Assembly: GCA_021613535.1 (NCBI GenBank)
Contig: CP075492.1
Location: 6,014,001-6,078,000 of the forward strand
Length of the DNA: 64,000 bases
From: Adineta vaga
Taxonomy: Eukaryota; Rotifera
Direction: 5' to 3'
Positions 38,324 through 49,773 of the stretch are shown piece after piece. The notes under the pieces are model-generated. The model saw only the letters and a program-made list of their open reading frames with translations. It searched no databases and was not told the DNA's origin. The position numbers and the translations under genes were made by a program. Every line of letters begins with the position of its first letter. Within the stretch, counting starts at the first letter, position 1.

Positions 38324-41300
38324 TCAACTAGGCTCATTCGAATTCCAAGAAAAAGTATTCATTAAACGATCAAAAAAACCAACTGGTTTTGGAGGTTCCG
38401 CGGTAGCTGGGACTGTGGCTGCTGCTGCTGCTGTTGTTGTTGAAGATGGTGGATCAGGTGATTTCTTAACGTTAATTTTGGCTTCTGTATTTACGTTTGC
38501 TGATATTTTCTATAAAATTAAATGACAAAGTAGAATCTCTATATTCAAAAAGGTATTTAACAATAGCAAAGCACTTACCGACGAAAAGATGTGCGCTATA
38601 GATATAGAAATAATATAACCCATCACCATTTTATTATTGCTATTATAAAACTCTACTTACTTTAGTTTCATTTGATGCATTCTCCTTTTTTGTAGTCGTA
38701 TCATCGGAAATGATTTCTTTCAAATAATTTGATGGAACAAAACCTTTTTTACCATTTTCCAATTCACCAGAATAGAAACCATCATCTTGAAGATTTCCAT
38801 GAACATAGACAATATCACCCGAACGAAATGAAAGTTCATCACTATGATTAGTATTAGGAGAATTTTCTGCTGGATTATAATCGAATAGAGCAATTGTTTT
38901 TTTGATTAATTTAGGACTGGGTATTGTGGGAACAGATGGTGTTCGTTTTGTTGTTGGTACTAAAGAAAAAAGTGTAAAATAGAGAAAAGTATGAGAAAGA
39001 TCTGGATTTACTTGAAGATATATTGGAATCTGTTTCTGATTCATCAGATTCAAGTTCTGATACCATGTTACTTGGAACATAACCAGTACGACCATTATCT
39101 GTTTGGCCAATGAAAAATCCATCAGCATCTTGATCACCAAATATCTAAATTGAATACATGAGTATAAATGAATTGTGAATTTTTTTTATTATACTTTAAT
39201 TATTTGTCCTTTCTTAAATGGTAACTCTTCTTCACTATCTTGATTTGGTGACATAGCATTTGGATCATAATCAAATAAAGCAATAAATAAACGTGGTGGA
39301 CCAGTGATTTTATTAAGAAACTGAGTTTTTGATTGTATTGTTAGGTTTTTATTTGGAGTTTTTGGTGATAGACGATTTTCATCAGATTTATTTACATTTT
39401 CATTCATAGGTGATCGAATTCGAGTGACATCAGACGAAAGACGTTGTCGAACTGGAGAATGAAGATGTGTTGAGCTCGAGGGCTCGTAGGTTTTAATTCA
39501 CTTTGAGAAATATCTGTCGTACTACTAATAGATGATGTGACTGATGTTGATTCTAAAGATGGTCGAGTTAAGGATTTATTTGTATCTTTACCACTTAATG
39601 TCGGTTTAAGTGGTGTAGGTGGAATAGTTGGTGTTGTTGCTTCGTGTGGTAATGTTGATACTGGACGAGAATTCTAAAGAAAAAAAAAGAATAATTGAAT
39701 GGTAAGAATGAACAGAAATATTTGAAGGAGATATTGAAATAGAACAGACAAAGAGACAACAATAAGAAACCTTTCGATGATTTTTGATCGTAGGAGAAAG
39801 AGATGGTTTAGATATGTTATCATTGTTTATTTTTTCAAATGCTACGACTATTTCTTTTGAAATATTTGCTATTCGTGTTGATGATATATCCATGTCCAAC
39901 TAAGAGAAAACATCAGATGATAGCAAGTAGAAAGAAAAAAAAAGTTGAATGAGTTCAATTTCGTTGAGAATTTTACCTTCTTCAATACATCATCAAGATC
40001 GATCGAAGTGGAATCATGTGATTCACCACCATTGTCCGTTAATGTTCGAATGGTTAAATATCGACCATCACGTAAAGTATTCAAATTAATCACTGTATGA
40101 TCATCTAAAAGAACGATTGAGTAAAGTGAAAATCGATAGATACTATAAGTGTTGTACAAACATACTTAATGGATTGTTTATATCTTGAACTTGACGACCA
40201 TCAATAAGTACTCGATAACCACGAGCTGTAGTAGTCGATGAGGATTGATCCCATGAAACTAGTATTGTATTTGTTTGTGGACCAGCAATAACTTGTACTC
40301 GTTTAGGTGGTTCGATAGATTCGTCTATAAGACAAATTGAATTCTTGAATAAAATCACAAATATACAAGAAAAATGTTCTATATATTCTAATCAATATCC
40401 AAGCATTTGAATCATCTTTTTCTAATATAAAAGAAATCAGCTAAATTTCAAACTTACTTCTCCTTGTTTTAGATGTACCTGAAGAAAATTTGTTATATAT
40501 CAGATTCTTATTACTTTTCAAAATTATTTTGTTCTATTTCTCTCTATTTACGAACATTAAAATCTTTTCATATTTACCAAATGAAGTTGTTCGAAATTCT
40601 ACGGATGCTGATACTTGTTGTTGTACACTTGTTGGTGCTAAAGGTTTCGATTTTATTGTTACTTTATGTAATGTATTCGGTGATAATCCAGATAATTTAA
40701 ATCGATAAATCCCTGGCTTCAATGTTTGTACTTCAGTATCATTAACAAATAATTTATGACCAATATCGTTTGATACTGGCCACCATGAAACAACGGCTGA
40801 TGTTTGAGTAATTCGATCAACACGTAGATCATGTGGAATGTATGCTGATTCTTTTGAATTCGTTAGTAACAAAGTACACTCTTGATCATGTGAAAGACCA
40901 CGTTGAGTAATTGTTCGAATACTAATTCGATGGACTTTTTCACTCAAATTGATATTTTCAAGTAGAGCACGTGTACGTTCATTGGCGCGAATGGTTGAAT
41001 AAAGAGAATGATCAAGTAAAACTTGATAACCAAGAATTTGAGTATTAGATATTGGAGGATTCCAAGCAATTAATACACTATTTGTCAAAGATTTTTCAAT
41101 ACGTAGATTTGTAGGACATGGAACTAGACATCAAAGAACAATGAATCAAATAGAAGATAATCGAGAGAATCTATTTACCATGTTTTCCATACGAAAGATC
41201 ATCGTTTGATACATCAGATGAACTGCTATTTACTAAAATACAAACGAAAACAAAACAGATGAATAGTCGTTGTTATTAGGTAAGATTTATTTTTACTTGT

Positions 41301-44300
41301 TTTACGAACGATTGGATTTATTGGAGGTGTATTGTTAGTAAAAACATCTGAATCAAGACTAAACGTGTTTGTTCACGTTGTCGTAATTCTCGATCTTCCA
41401 TGGGAAATGTTTTGCCTGTTAATTTTTGAATAGTATATTTCGTATGTTCAGGTAAATCGTATGGATTAGTAATCAATTCAATAAAATTAGATGGGACTAA
41501 TCCATATCGACCTTCTAAATTTCTACCATCATAAAATCCATCCTAAACAAAACAAAAATTATTCGAATGAATTATGATTCGTTGAGATTTCGAGTTTTAC
41601 TTCATCGATATCACCATAGATAATATAATATTCTCCTGATTTTAATGGTAGTTCAATTTCTGGATGATCATTTGGAGAGAATTTTAATGGTTCATAAGAA
41701 TATTTTGCTACGACTATTTGTGCTGATTTATCATTGGAAAGAGTCGATCGACGACGAGATTTAATTGGTGCACTGTCATCTCGAATAGATGTTTGTGATT
41801 CAATCATTTTCGATGTAGAATTTATATCATTATTATGAATAGGAAGAATATTTGTCATTGCCGTTGGTAAGACTCGATCACGTCGATGTTTAATTGTTTC
41901 AAATTGACGAAGAATATCTTCATGTTTCAAGGATTGTAGTTCAGTTTTTCGTTCAAGATCATGAATCTTATCCTTGAAAGGAAAAAAAAGATAATGTTCA
42001 ATAAATTATATTAGAGAAATGACACGCACAAGATCTTATTTAATTATCGCATTAAGTTCATCATGTGTTAACAACACTAAGCTACACCAAAGCTTTCCAG
42101 GGAATATCACAAGTAAAACAATCAAACTGAACGTGAAATTAGCATGAATCGGAAATAATCCTTTCTATTTCGTTCTCAGGTTATATTTTAAGATCTTATT
42201 TACTGATATTCATAAAATGAGATTAAACGGAAGTATTTCCGTTCGTTGAAAGTAAGACATTGGTGATGCTTGACTTCAGTGTTACTACTAAAGTTGAAAT
42301 AACGCATTCCTATTCATTTGATATGATGAAGTATGTTCTATGAATAATTAGTAGGATTTCGGAATAATCTAACTTCAAACTATTTCTTCGTAGAAGTAAC
42401 AAATACCTGAAGTGACTGGGTGGTTGTTTGATGTTCTCGTTTTGTTGCATCATGCATCTATTTAAAGTAACAAGAGAAAAATTCTCATTAAAATAATTCT
42501 ATTTTTAAACAAACCTTTTGAAATTGTTCAAAATCATCTTGTTTTTTCTTTAATTCTTTTTTATTAATTTCATTCTCATCACTCAATCGTCTTTGTAAAT
42601 CATTGGTATCTCGTAATGACTTCATCATTGATTCCAATTCAGAATTTTTCTTTTTAATTTGTTCGTATTCACGTTGTTTCGCATCGAATTCATCCGTTTT
42701 AGTTTGTAATGCTGCTCGTAATTTCTCACATTCATCCATTAACTATTACAAAGAATAAATAATCTCTCATATCTATGCCATAGTATTTGCTTACTAACCT
42801 GTTCATTCTTATTTATTGCATTGGCAAGATCAGCACGAACTTGAGTGTTTGCTATGGAGATAGTTTCACGGTCTTTGATCTACAAAATAATTAATTCGGT
42901 TGATTTGCAATCTTTCTTCAGATTGTCACTAATATAATCGTATTCATTAAAAGCAGGACTTACGCTAAGTTGAAGTTCAGTTTGTAATCGTTCATTTTCT
43001 TGTAAATAATTTTCAGACGATGATTTCTCTTTTTTATAACGTTCTTCATTAGCGATCAATTGATTATATTTCATTTCGAGATGTTTATAAGCTTCTTGAA
43101 GTTCAGTTATTGGTTGACGCTAGAAGAAAAAGATAATCTTTTTTTCAATTACTGAAAGACAAAGATGTCAAAATTTATTCCATCACAATAATGAATAGTT
43201 AAAAATACGAGAAAAGAACCTGAAGTTTAAAGTTAGTTGCATTGGAATGTGCATCTGTTTCAAACACTTCATTAACTGTACGTGATGGTTGATATTGAGT
43301 TGGATTAACGGAAGATGTTGATGTTGAACTCGTTCGCGGAAAAGATCCATGATGATCATCCGTCGTACTTGGTGTTGAGGTAGTTGTAGGCTAGGATGAA
43401 ATGATTGGGAAGGTATGATGATGGGAACAAGAAGAATAAATGAAAACCTGTGATAATGTTTGCTGTAAATATCGTTTCGATGATCGAACATCACGGATAA
43501 AACCGGTGAAACGAGGAGAACATGGATTTGTCATACTTATTTCTTATTTTATCTTAGTTTCACACTTACATTTATATATATATGCGTTAATAACTAATGC
43601 GATTATCTGTGGAAAAAAAGGATTCTTCTAGTATTAGTAAGTTTTTTTTTCTCTCTGCCAGAATCCGACCGATGAAAATAGGAGCAAAGAGAGAGAGATA
43701 GAAATAAAAAACTTTTTTCTCCTTTTTCTTTTTCTCTTCGAATGTCATACACCTGAAAATAGTGTCTATTTAGAATCATCGTGATAGATTGGTCTATGGT
43801 TGTGTAACTTACGCTAGCATTCGTTGTTGTCGTAGAATTCAAAGAAGAACTGGAAGATAAAAGACGTTTTTCAAGATGTATTTTTTCAATATTTGATTGT
43901 CGTAATGCTGATTCCAGAGAATTTGACTGAAAGAAAAAACAAAGGTCATTTGAGATCGAAATTTATATTGAAAACGAAGAATTACTTTCGAAAATTGTTT
44001 AAGACGTGCATTTAAATGTTGAATTTCTTCATCTTTTTTCGCTAAAATTCGGTTATATTCATTGGCTTGTTTTGATAAAGCTCGTTTAACCAATTCTTTA
44101 CTATGATCTCTCTATAATAAAAGCAAAATAAATAGATCTATATGAAATTTTTTTTCTACCGGTTGATCATGTCTAATGACTTCTAATTGTTTTTCAAATT
44201 TCTTTACTCGATCATTTAATTCAAAATTTTGTCTTTGTAATGCTCGTTCTTGTTCATCGTACAATCGACGATTCTAATAATTGTTTACAAAAAAGAAAGA

Positions 44301-46135
44301 AAAGATAATGAATATTAAACATCAAATAGAATAAATTCAATTCAAAAAAATCTCCTACAGTATTCGTTTGTTCATTATCCCACAATTCGTCGATGATCGT
44401 CACTTGACGCTTAGTCATTCTCATTGAGCAATAAGCAAGAAAAAAAGTCAAACGAAGAAATCAATAAGAGAAAGAAAACGACAACCAGCTGGTGCCATGT
44501 CTCAATAGAGAGTTAAATTACAATCATTACTCTTTCGTAGTACGATCTATTGTAAGTAGAGTAGAATATGGCCTCCGTTTTCTTTCTGTTTTTTTTGGTT
44601 TAGATTAATTTTCATTTTTTATTTCGACACATCTTTTTCAACTAGGGAAAGAGAAAGAAGAAAAATAGATAGTCGGAAATTACCCTATAAGAAAGTGGGA
44701 GACATATAGATGAGGATGTGGCGTCGGAAAAAACAGTACATGACAAAAAAAAAATGAAAACGAGAAGCAAAAAAAAGAGGCTGTTGGTAAGTGAGGAGTT
44801 TATTTTGTAGCATCTTTTAAATACGCAATTAAATCTTTTCGTTCTTCTTCTTTCTTCAAACCGGCGAAGATCATTTTGGTACCGGGAATGTATTTCTTAG
44901 GATCTTTTAAATAAACCCATAGAGTATCTTCACCCCAAGTAATTCCTTTGCTTTTGTTAGCATCACTGTAGGCGAAGCCTGGTACTTGACCAGTTTGACG
45001 ACCAAATAAACCATTAAGATTAGGTCCTTGTTTGTTACCGGCACCTTTTTCGACAACATGGCATTGAGCACATTTTGTTTTGAAGATTTTGGCACCTTTC
45101 TCTACATCACCACCTTCCCATTCATTACCCATTTTAAGTTTTGTTTTGCTTGAAAATTTAATGAATTCACTGGAAAGTTAACCTGTATATGTACTTATAG
45201 ATATTCGATTCGAGAATGGATGGAGGAGAAGAAACGCAACGTAAAAAAACGATGATGATGAAATATAGAGGTTGGTAAACAAATAACAAGTTATGGCGTC
45301 GAATCGAGAACAGTCTATGCGGTGAATCAGTTATGATTTACTAGCGAAGGAGGACAACACGAGGCAACTAGTATAGACAATGGCGGAGAACGAGCAGAAC
45401 GCGCGCGCAAGAAAAAGAAAACAAAACATAAATAATTTATTCATTCAACTTACCGTTGAAATCACCAAATCAGGATCATTATATCGTAGAATTTGTATTG
45501 GTTCAGTTTTTTTATTTTCATTATTATTCAATGTGCAAGTTTTTAACTGTTCAATATCATAAGACAATTCAGCAATACGTTGATCTCGTCCAAGTAATTG
45601 TCTTTGTAAATAACAGACTAAATCTTTTTGATCATGTTTACAAAATGTACTCAATTCATATTCGAATTGAAGACGAAGTTTCGTAATTTTTGCTGATTTA
45701 TCTAGATCAGATTTACATTTCACCTAGTAGAACAAAATGTTATTTTACTAATATCATAAATGAAAGAAAAACAAAATTTGTTTTCGAATCAATCAAACGA
45801 TGACGAAGCAAAAATAAAAACACACTTGATGAAACAAAGAAATTTACTTTGTAAAGTGTTGCTAACTGACTTTTTGCTTGCTTTGTTGTTGCTAATTCAC
45901 GTTTAAGTTTATCGACAAGAACTATCAGTGTAGTTGTTGATTCATCTGATGGTAGATGATCAAGATCATCATTTGTACCAGTTGTACTTCTATATGAAGA
46001 ACTAATCGAAGATGGATCAGTTTCACATACAGATCCTGATGATGATGTTATCGATGGTGTATATAAATGAATTGGTTGGGAATGTGTTGGATGTGTATTA
46101 TACACAGTTTTCGTTAGATTTGTTGTTTTTATCAT
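38324..46135 (-). CDS. RIMBP: RIM-binding protein (coiled coil, three SH3, three FN3)
   Basis: Many-exon gene. The 5' coiled-coil exons are at 45848-46135, 45454-45723, 44359-44409, 44160-44273, 43986-44111, 43813-43926, 43220-43390, 42964-43119, 42799-42879, 42515-42742 and 42407-42457. SH3-1 spans 41601-41972 and 41297-41542 ([24 protein letters not shown]). Three FN3 domains lie between about 41110 and 39975. SH3-2 is at about 39195-39300 and 39012-39144 ([24 protein letters not shown]). SH3-3 is in 38661-38959 ([24 protein letters not shown]). The last exon is 38324-38509. Domain order and the two 'ALFDY-P...MSPN' SH3s are diagnostic of RIM-BP/TSPOAP1, which tethers RIM and voltage-gated calcium channels at active zones. 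An extra first exon with its own ATG (43448-43534) may start a short form. A one-base frame break lies near 41361-41364. Some FN3 exon edges were not fully resolved. Confidence 0.88.
44800..45132 (-). CDS. CYCS: Cytochrome c, intronless
   Basis: A single 110-residue ORF from the ATG at 45132. It has the haem-attachment motif [19 protein letters not shown], and YIPGTKMIF with the axial Met, ending in [10 protein letters not shown]. This is the small mitochondrial intermembrane-space electron carrier between complexes III and IV, also an apoptosis trigger in animals. The N-terminus is a few residues longer than in vertebrates, as common in invertebrates. It lies in the same orientation inside the interval between RIM-binding protein exons 45454-45723 and 44359-44409, so it appears nested in an intron of that gene. 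It has about 250 nt of its own upstream sequence, including a GC-rich patch near 45380-45415. Confidence 0.95.
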   Translation of the reverse strand: MGNEWEGGDVEKGAKIFKTKCAQCHVVEKGAGNKQGPNLNGLFGRQTGQVPGFAYSDANKSKGITWGEDTLWVYLKDPKKYIPGTKMIFAGLKKEEERKDLIAYLKDATK

Positions 46136-47186
46136 TGGATTAGAAATGATAAGAAGAAGAAAAAACGATTATCGTTTCATGTCATAACTAGAAATTGGAC
46201 AGAAAGAAAAATGAATATGTAATGTGTTAATAAATTCGATCATAGAAAATTTCTTCTGTAGACTTAGTAAAAAAAATCAAAAAGAAAGAACGACATAGAA
46301 AGGTGACAAGCGAAAAAAAGCCCGATCAGAATGGATGTCAATAAGAGGAAAGAAGTATACATCTACATATATTTGTATAAGAGAAATAGATTCACTTCTT
46401 ACATCTGTTCTTTAAAATGGACAATAATGTTAATAATCAATATAATTCTTTCGACTGACTGTCGTTGCTGGTAAGATTAATCAAGAAGAAGAAGAAGAAG
46501 AGAAAAAAGAGAATAATTTTTTATCGACAAGTAAAATTTACAATGACTAAAAGACAAACAAATAGAAAGAATGATTTACATCGATAGGGTTTCGAACAAT
46601 TTTGATGAACAAAACGAAGACTTATTACTTTAATAATTTCATTTTTCGAGAGAGAAAAATTTCTTAAAGAAAACAATCAAAGTTCATAGTGCCTTGAAAA
46701 GTTTTACTTTTCTACTCAATCAGATTATCTAATCGTTTATCAACTTTAACGAATAGTAGAATCAAAAAAAAAGAAGAAGGTCATATACACATCGAATTTT
46801 AAGTATCACTCTAGCAAAGTGTTATGACATACTTCAATCTTACATCATCGTCATTTCTCTACAGGTCTTCTATACCATTCGATATTTAGGTTAGGTTAAT
46901 TGTCTCATCTCATATTTTTGTGTTCAGAATAGTGAGACATGAGAATAATTTGTTCAAAATTGAACGAATTAAAAAAAACCGTTCGACAAAAAGTTTGCTT
47001 TAAAAAATCTTCATATTTTATTTCTTCAAATACGATAAAGAATAAAATGAATAATTGATATTTATTTTTATCAAAATATACATTAGCGCTACTATCGATT
47101 GCTTTACAAGGATTGGGTAGCATTTGTTCTATATTAAATGTACATTCGTATGTTTTGCATGAAGAAAGATAGACAAAACAACACAC
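46136..47186. other. Divergent intergenic region
   Basis: About 1 kb between the RIM-binding protein start (minus) and NDUFAF2 (plus). It has a GAA run at about 46484-46502 and A-rich tracts. Both promoters are expected here. No gene seen. Confidence 0.5.
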
Positions 47187-47823
47187 ATGGCAAAAGTCAT
47201 TCAAGCAATCAAACAGTTATTTACTAAGAAATCTTCTGAACAGTTTGTAAAACTTGTCGGAACTGATCGATTCAATAATAAGTTTTATGAACGTCTTCCT
47301 GGTAGAATTAAATATGATCTATATTCAAAAGTTTCTTTTTCTCTTTTTGAAAAGGTAATCGATATTATACTTCAACTCGTCGATATTATGAACCTGCAGA
47401 TTATTCAGATGTTCGATTACATATCGATCCAGCTTGGGAAGGTTTGTATGAAGGAATTCAATCAAAGAAAAACAAAACAAATTGATTATTCATTCAGCTT
47501 GGATAAGAGGTACTCGAAAAACACCACCAACATTAGAAGAAACCATTTCTCATGAACAACGACGACAAGAGTTAACACAAAAAGTAGATCAAAAACTTTA
47601 TTTATTTGAAACAAATACGAATCTACTCCATATTTCTAGCCGGTGAATATGTTACCAACAAGTTATGGACAAGCTTCTGCACAAGGTGGAACAAGTAAGT
47701 ATAGAAATTGCTGATTAATTAATAATCATTTTCTTTACAGGTTCGTATCCAATTCGAGATAATTATGAAATAAATCCAGGTACTAAATCTCGACAGAAAC
47801 AAAATCCTGATGAAACATTTTAA
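47187..47823 (+). CDS. NDUFAF2: Mitochondrial complex I assembly factor NDUFAF2 (mimitin)
   Basis: Five exons, 47187-47301, 47355-47441, 47498-47583, 47640-47694 and 47741-47823, encode 141 residues. The core VGTDRFNNKFYERLPG, then RRYYEP, then AWEAWIRGTRKTPPTLEE is the NDUFA12/NDUFAF2 domain. The RTRKTPPT version with a following charged helix and disordered tail is NDUFAF2 rather than the structural subunit NDUFA12. It assists late assembly of the NADH dehydrogenase N-module in the matrix. A simple ORF runs through introns 1 and 2 in the wrong frames, so the gene is easily missed. Its stop is only 64 nt before the next gene's ATG on the same strand. Confidence 0.9.
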
Positions 47824-47870
47824 TAATCATTTTTTTTTGAACTTTCTTCTTTCTTTTGGAATCTATACCT

Positions 47871-47887
47871 TCTAAATTTAGTTCTAG
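47871..47887 (+). promoter_or_regulatory. Splice acceptor abutting start codon of the downstream gene
   Basis: TTTAGTTCTAG ends exactly before the ATG at 47888, only 64 nt after the NDUFAF2 stop. With no room for a normal promoter, this looks like a trans-splice acceptor of the second gene in a two-gene transcript. Confidence 0.55.
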
Positions 47888-48310
47888 ATGAATGACGGAA
47901 TAAATAAACATGAAGATGGATCTTCATCCAATAATTTATCACGTACAACAATACGTGAAGCAAATAATCATTTACAAATGTTACATAAACGTAATCAAGA
48001 TTTAGAAGAATTAGTTGTTCAACAAAAAGATGATCTACAACGAAAAGATTTTGAATATCGAAATCTTTTTCAAGCAAATCAATTATTAGAAAAACATTGT
48101 CAACAATTACAATTCATACTTGAAGATCGAACACGACGATTACAAATGTATGAGAAAAAAGAAGTTCTGTTTCGAGAAACACTTGAATTAAAGCCAGCAA
48201 TTGAGTCTTTATTAGACGTTTTAAATACATTCGAAAAAGAGGATTCGAATCAACGATTGCATTTTCAAAGGAAACATACCGAAAATGAACAAAGAACTGA
48301 TGCAGTTTAA
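47888..48310 (+). CDS. Small coiled-coil protein, unrecognised
   Basis: A single 140-residue ORF starting right after an acceptor AG. Residues about 25-110 form a strongly predicted coiled coil (heptads in NHLQMLHKRNQDLEELV, LLEKHCQQLQFILEDR). The N-terminus is polar and the C-terminus charged. No catalytic motif, TM or signal is present. The position 64 nt behind NDUFAF2 suggests co-transcription, but a functional tie is only inference. Length and clean codon use argue for a real gene; the family is not recognised. Confidence 0.6.
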   Translation: MNDGINKHEDGSSSNNLSRTTIREANNHLQMLHKRNQDLEELVVQQKDDLQRKDFEYRNLFQANQLLEKHCQQLQFILEDRTRRLQMYEKKEVLFRETLELKPAIESLLDVLNTFEKEDSNQRLHFQRKHTENEQRTDAV

Positions 48311-48546
48311 AAGCTATTTATGCAAAGTTTATTTATTTCCATTGATGCTGTCAGATTTTATCTTTAAACTTTCCTTTTTTTTATTATGTATAATAATAAA
48401 TAATAATTATTGTCTCTTTACACATTCAAACATGTATTCGTTCAGTAATGAGAACATCATAGATGTCCACCGGATTCTCATGTGTAAATATAAACATTTC
48501 ATTTTGATAAATTATATTAAAAAAAAAGCAATTTGTATGAAAAATA

Positions 48547-49455
48547 TTAAGATTGTAATGAAGGAACATCGTCGATGGCCTTATTCTCGTCAATAACACA
48601 TTGTTTAAGTGCATTTTCTATTGTTTGAGACTCAGATACTTGTGAGGTTTCTTTATTGTCTTTTTTTTTTCGTTTTTCTTTCTCAAGTCGAAGTAAATGA
48701 CGACAAAATCCATCATTTGGCCAAATTCGACGTCGAGTAGCTACCATTTGAAATGCATCAAGCAAAGACATATTTTCATAAGTATGAAGTAAATATGCGA
48801 CAATTAATGTAGCTGATCGACTTATGCCCTAAAAAAACAAAAAGACTTATATAAATAAACTTTCGATTTTCTCATCATTGAAATTTTTACTTGTTGACAA
48901 TGAACATAAACACGATCTAGAAAAGAAAGACAAAAGATCTTTTTTTTATATAGAAAATTTCGTACTGTTTTTATCGTTCAATGCAGTTTCTAAAAATTGT
49001 ATAGCTTCGTCGAAATGCATACCAATTTGATATGATGGAGTGTCAATAATTGAAAAACCTAGATAATCAATTCCTACGTCTTCATAATATGTTGCACTTG
49101 TATTGATCTGTCCAAATTTTCGTCCTTCAGCAGCATTTAAAACATGTGTAAAACCTAATTTTTTCAATTTAACTGGATCCATTGCTAATTTACTGAATAA
49201 ATATATAGACACAGTTATTATAAGATCCTTCCGCATACTCTTACCAATCACCGAGAAACAATCGTGGTACAATTTCATGATAACCACCTTGACACAATCA
49301 GCATCTTCAAGTTTTTCCTCATGAACATTCGGAGAAAAAAATCGTCGAAATAATTCCATAATTGTTTTACTTCTCGCTGGTTCAGCTCTTGTATGAATTA
49401 ATATTTGACGAATTTTACTAATACAGGTTTTTTCATCATCATCATCATCATCCAT
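48547..49455 (-). CDS. Atypical dual-specificity protein phosphatase (DUSP3/DUPD-like)
   Basis: Three exons, 48966-49455, 48891-48916 (only 26 nt) and 48547-48828, encode 265 residues. The catalytic signature VHCQQGISRS (HCx5R) is split over the mini-exon and the last exon; general features such as KKLGFTHVLNAAEG, a Tyr/Asp loop (YLGFSIIDTPSY) and RRIWPNDGFCRHL follow the DUSP3/DUSP13 pattern. The enzyme removes phosphate from Tyr and Ser/Thr, often on MAP kinases. An N-terminal extension of about 60 residues begins with an Asp run encoded by a CAT-type repeat. The C-terminus has a Lys-rich helix and acidic tail. An AG lies immediately before the ATG at 49455. Confidence 0.88.
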
Positions 49456-49773
49456 CTTAAAAGTATATATATACAGATAGATAGATATGAATGATTATAT
49501 TCTTTATCATTGAAACTTTATATACAAAAGACGAAGAAATGCGTGCGTATGTATATAGGAGGTCAGAAGAAAGATAAAATTCAAAGAAGAAATACATAAA
49601 ACACTGTTCACACATTTCGTTAGTTACGGAAAATGTTTCAAAGAAGAAAACAACAAAGAAACAAAACAAATCGAGTTGACATTGAATCATATTGCCTTCA
49701 CGTACATCACATAGAAAACTCTTCGAGTCAAATTATAACAATTAAGGATGTGAGATCGAATAGAGAAAGACTT
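49456..49773. other. Short intergenic spacer
   Basis: 318 nt between two same-strand genes: 3' end of APBA and 5' end of the phosphatase. Contains TA-rich repeats (49465-49480, 49770-49785). The start-proximal AG at 49456-49457 may accept a spliced leader. Confidence 0.5.

Noticed and set aside
38079-38525. Plus ORF ending in an Ala/Val-rich stretch
   Set aside because: It is the complement of the Thr/Ala-rich last exon of the RIM-binding protein plus a shadow of the convergent gene.
39452-39501. Apparent frameshift in the linker before SH3-2 of the RIM-binding protein
   Set aside because: A 50-nt GT/AG intron at exactly these positions restores the frame in the right phase, so no lesion is needed.
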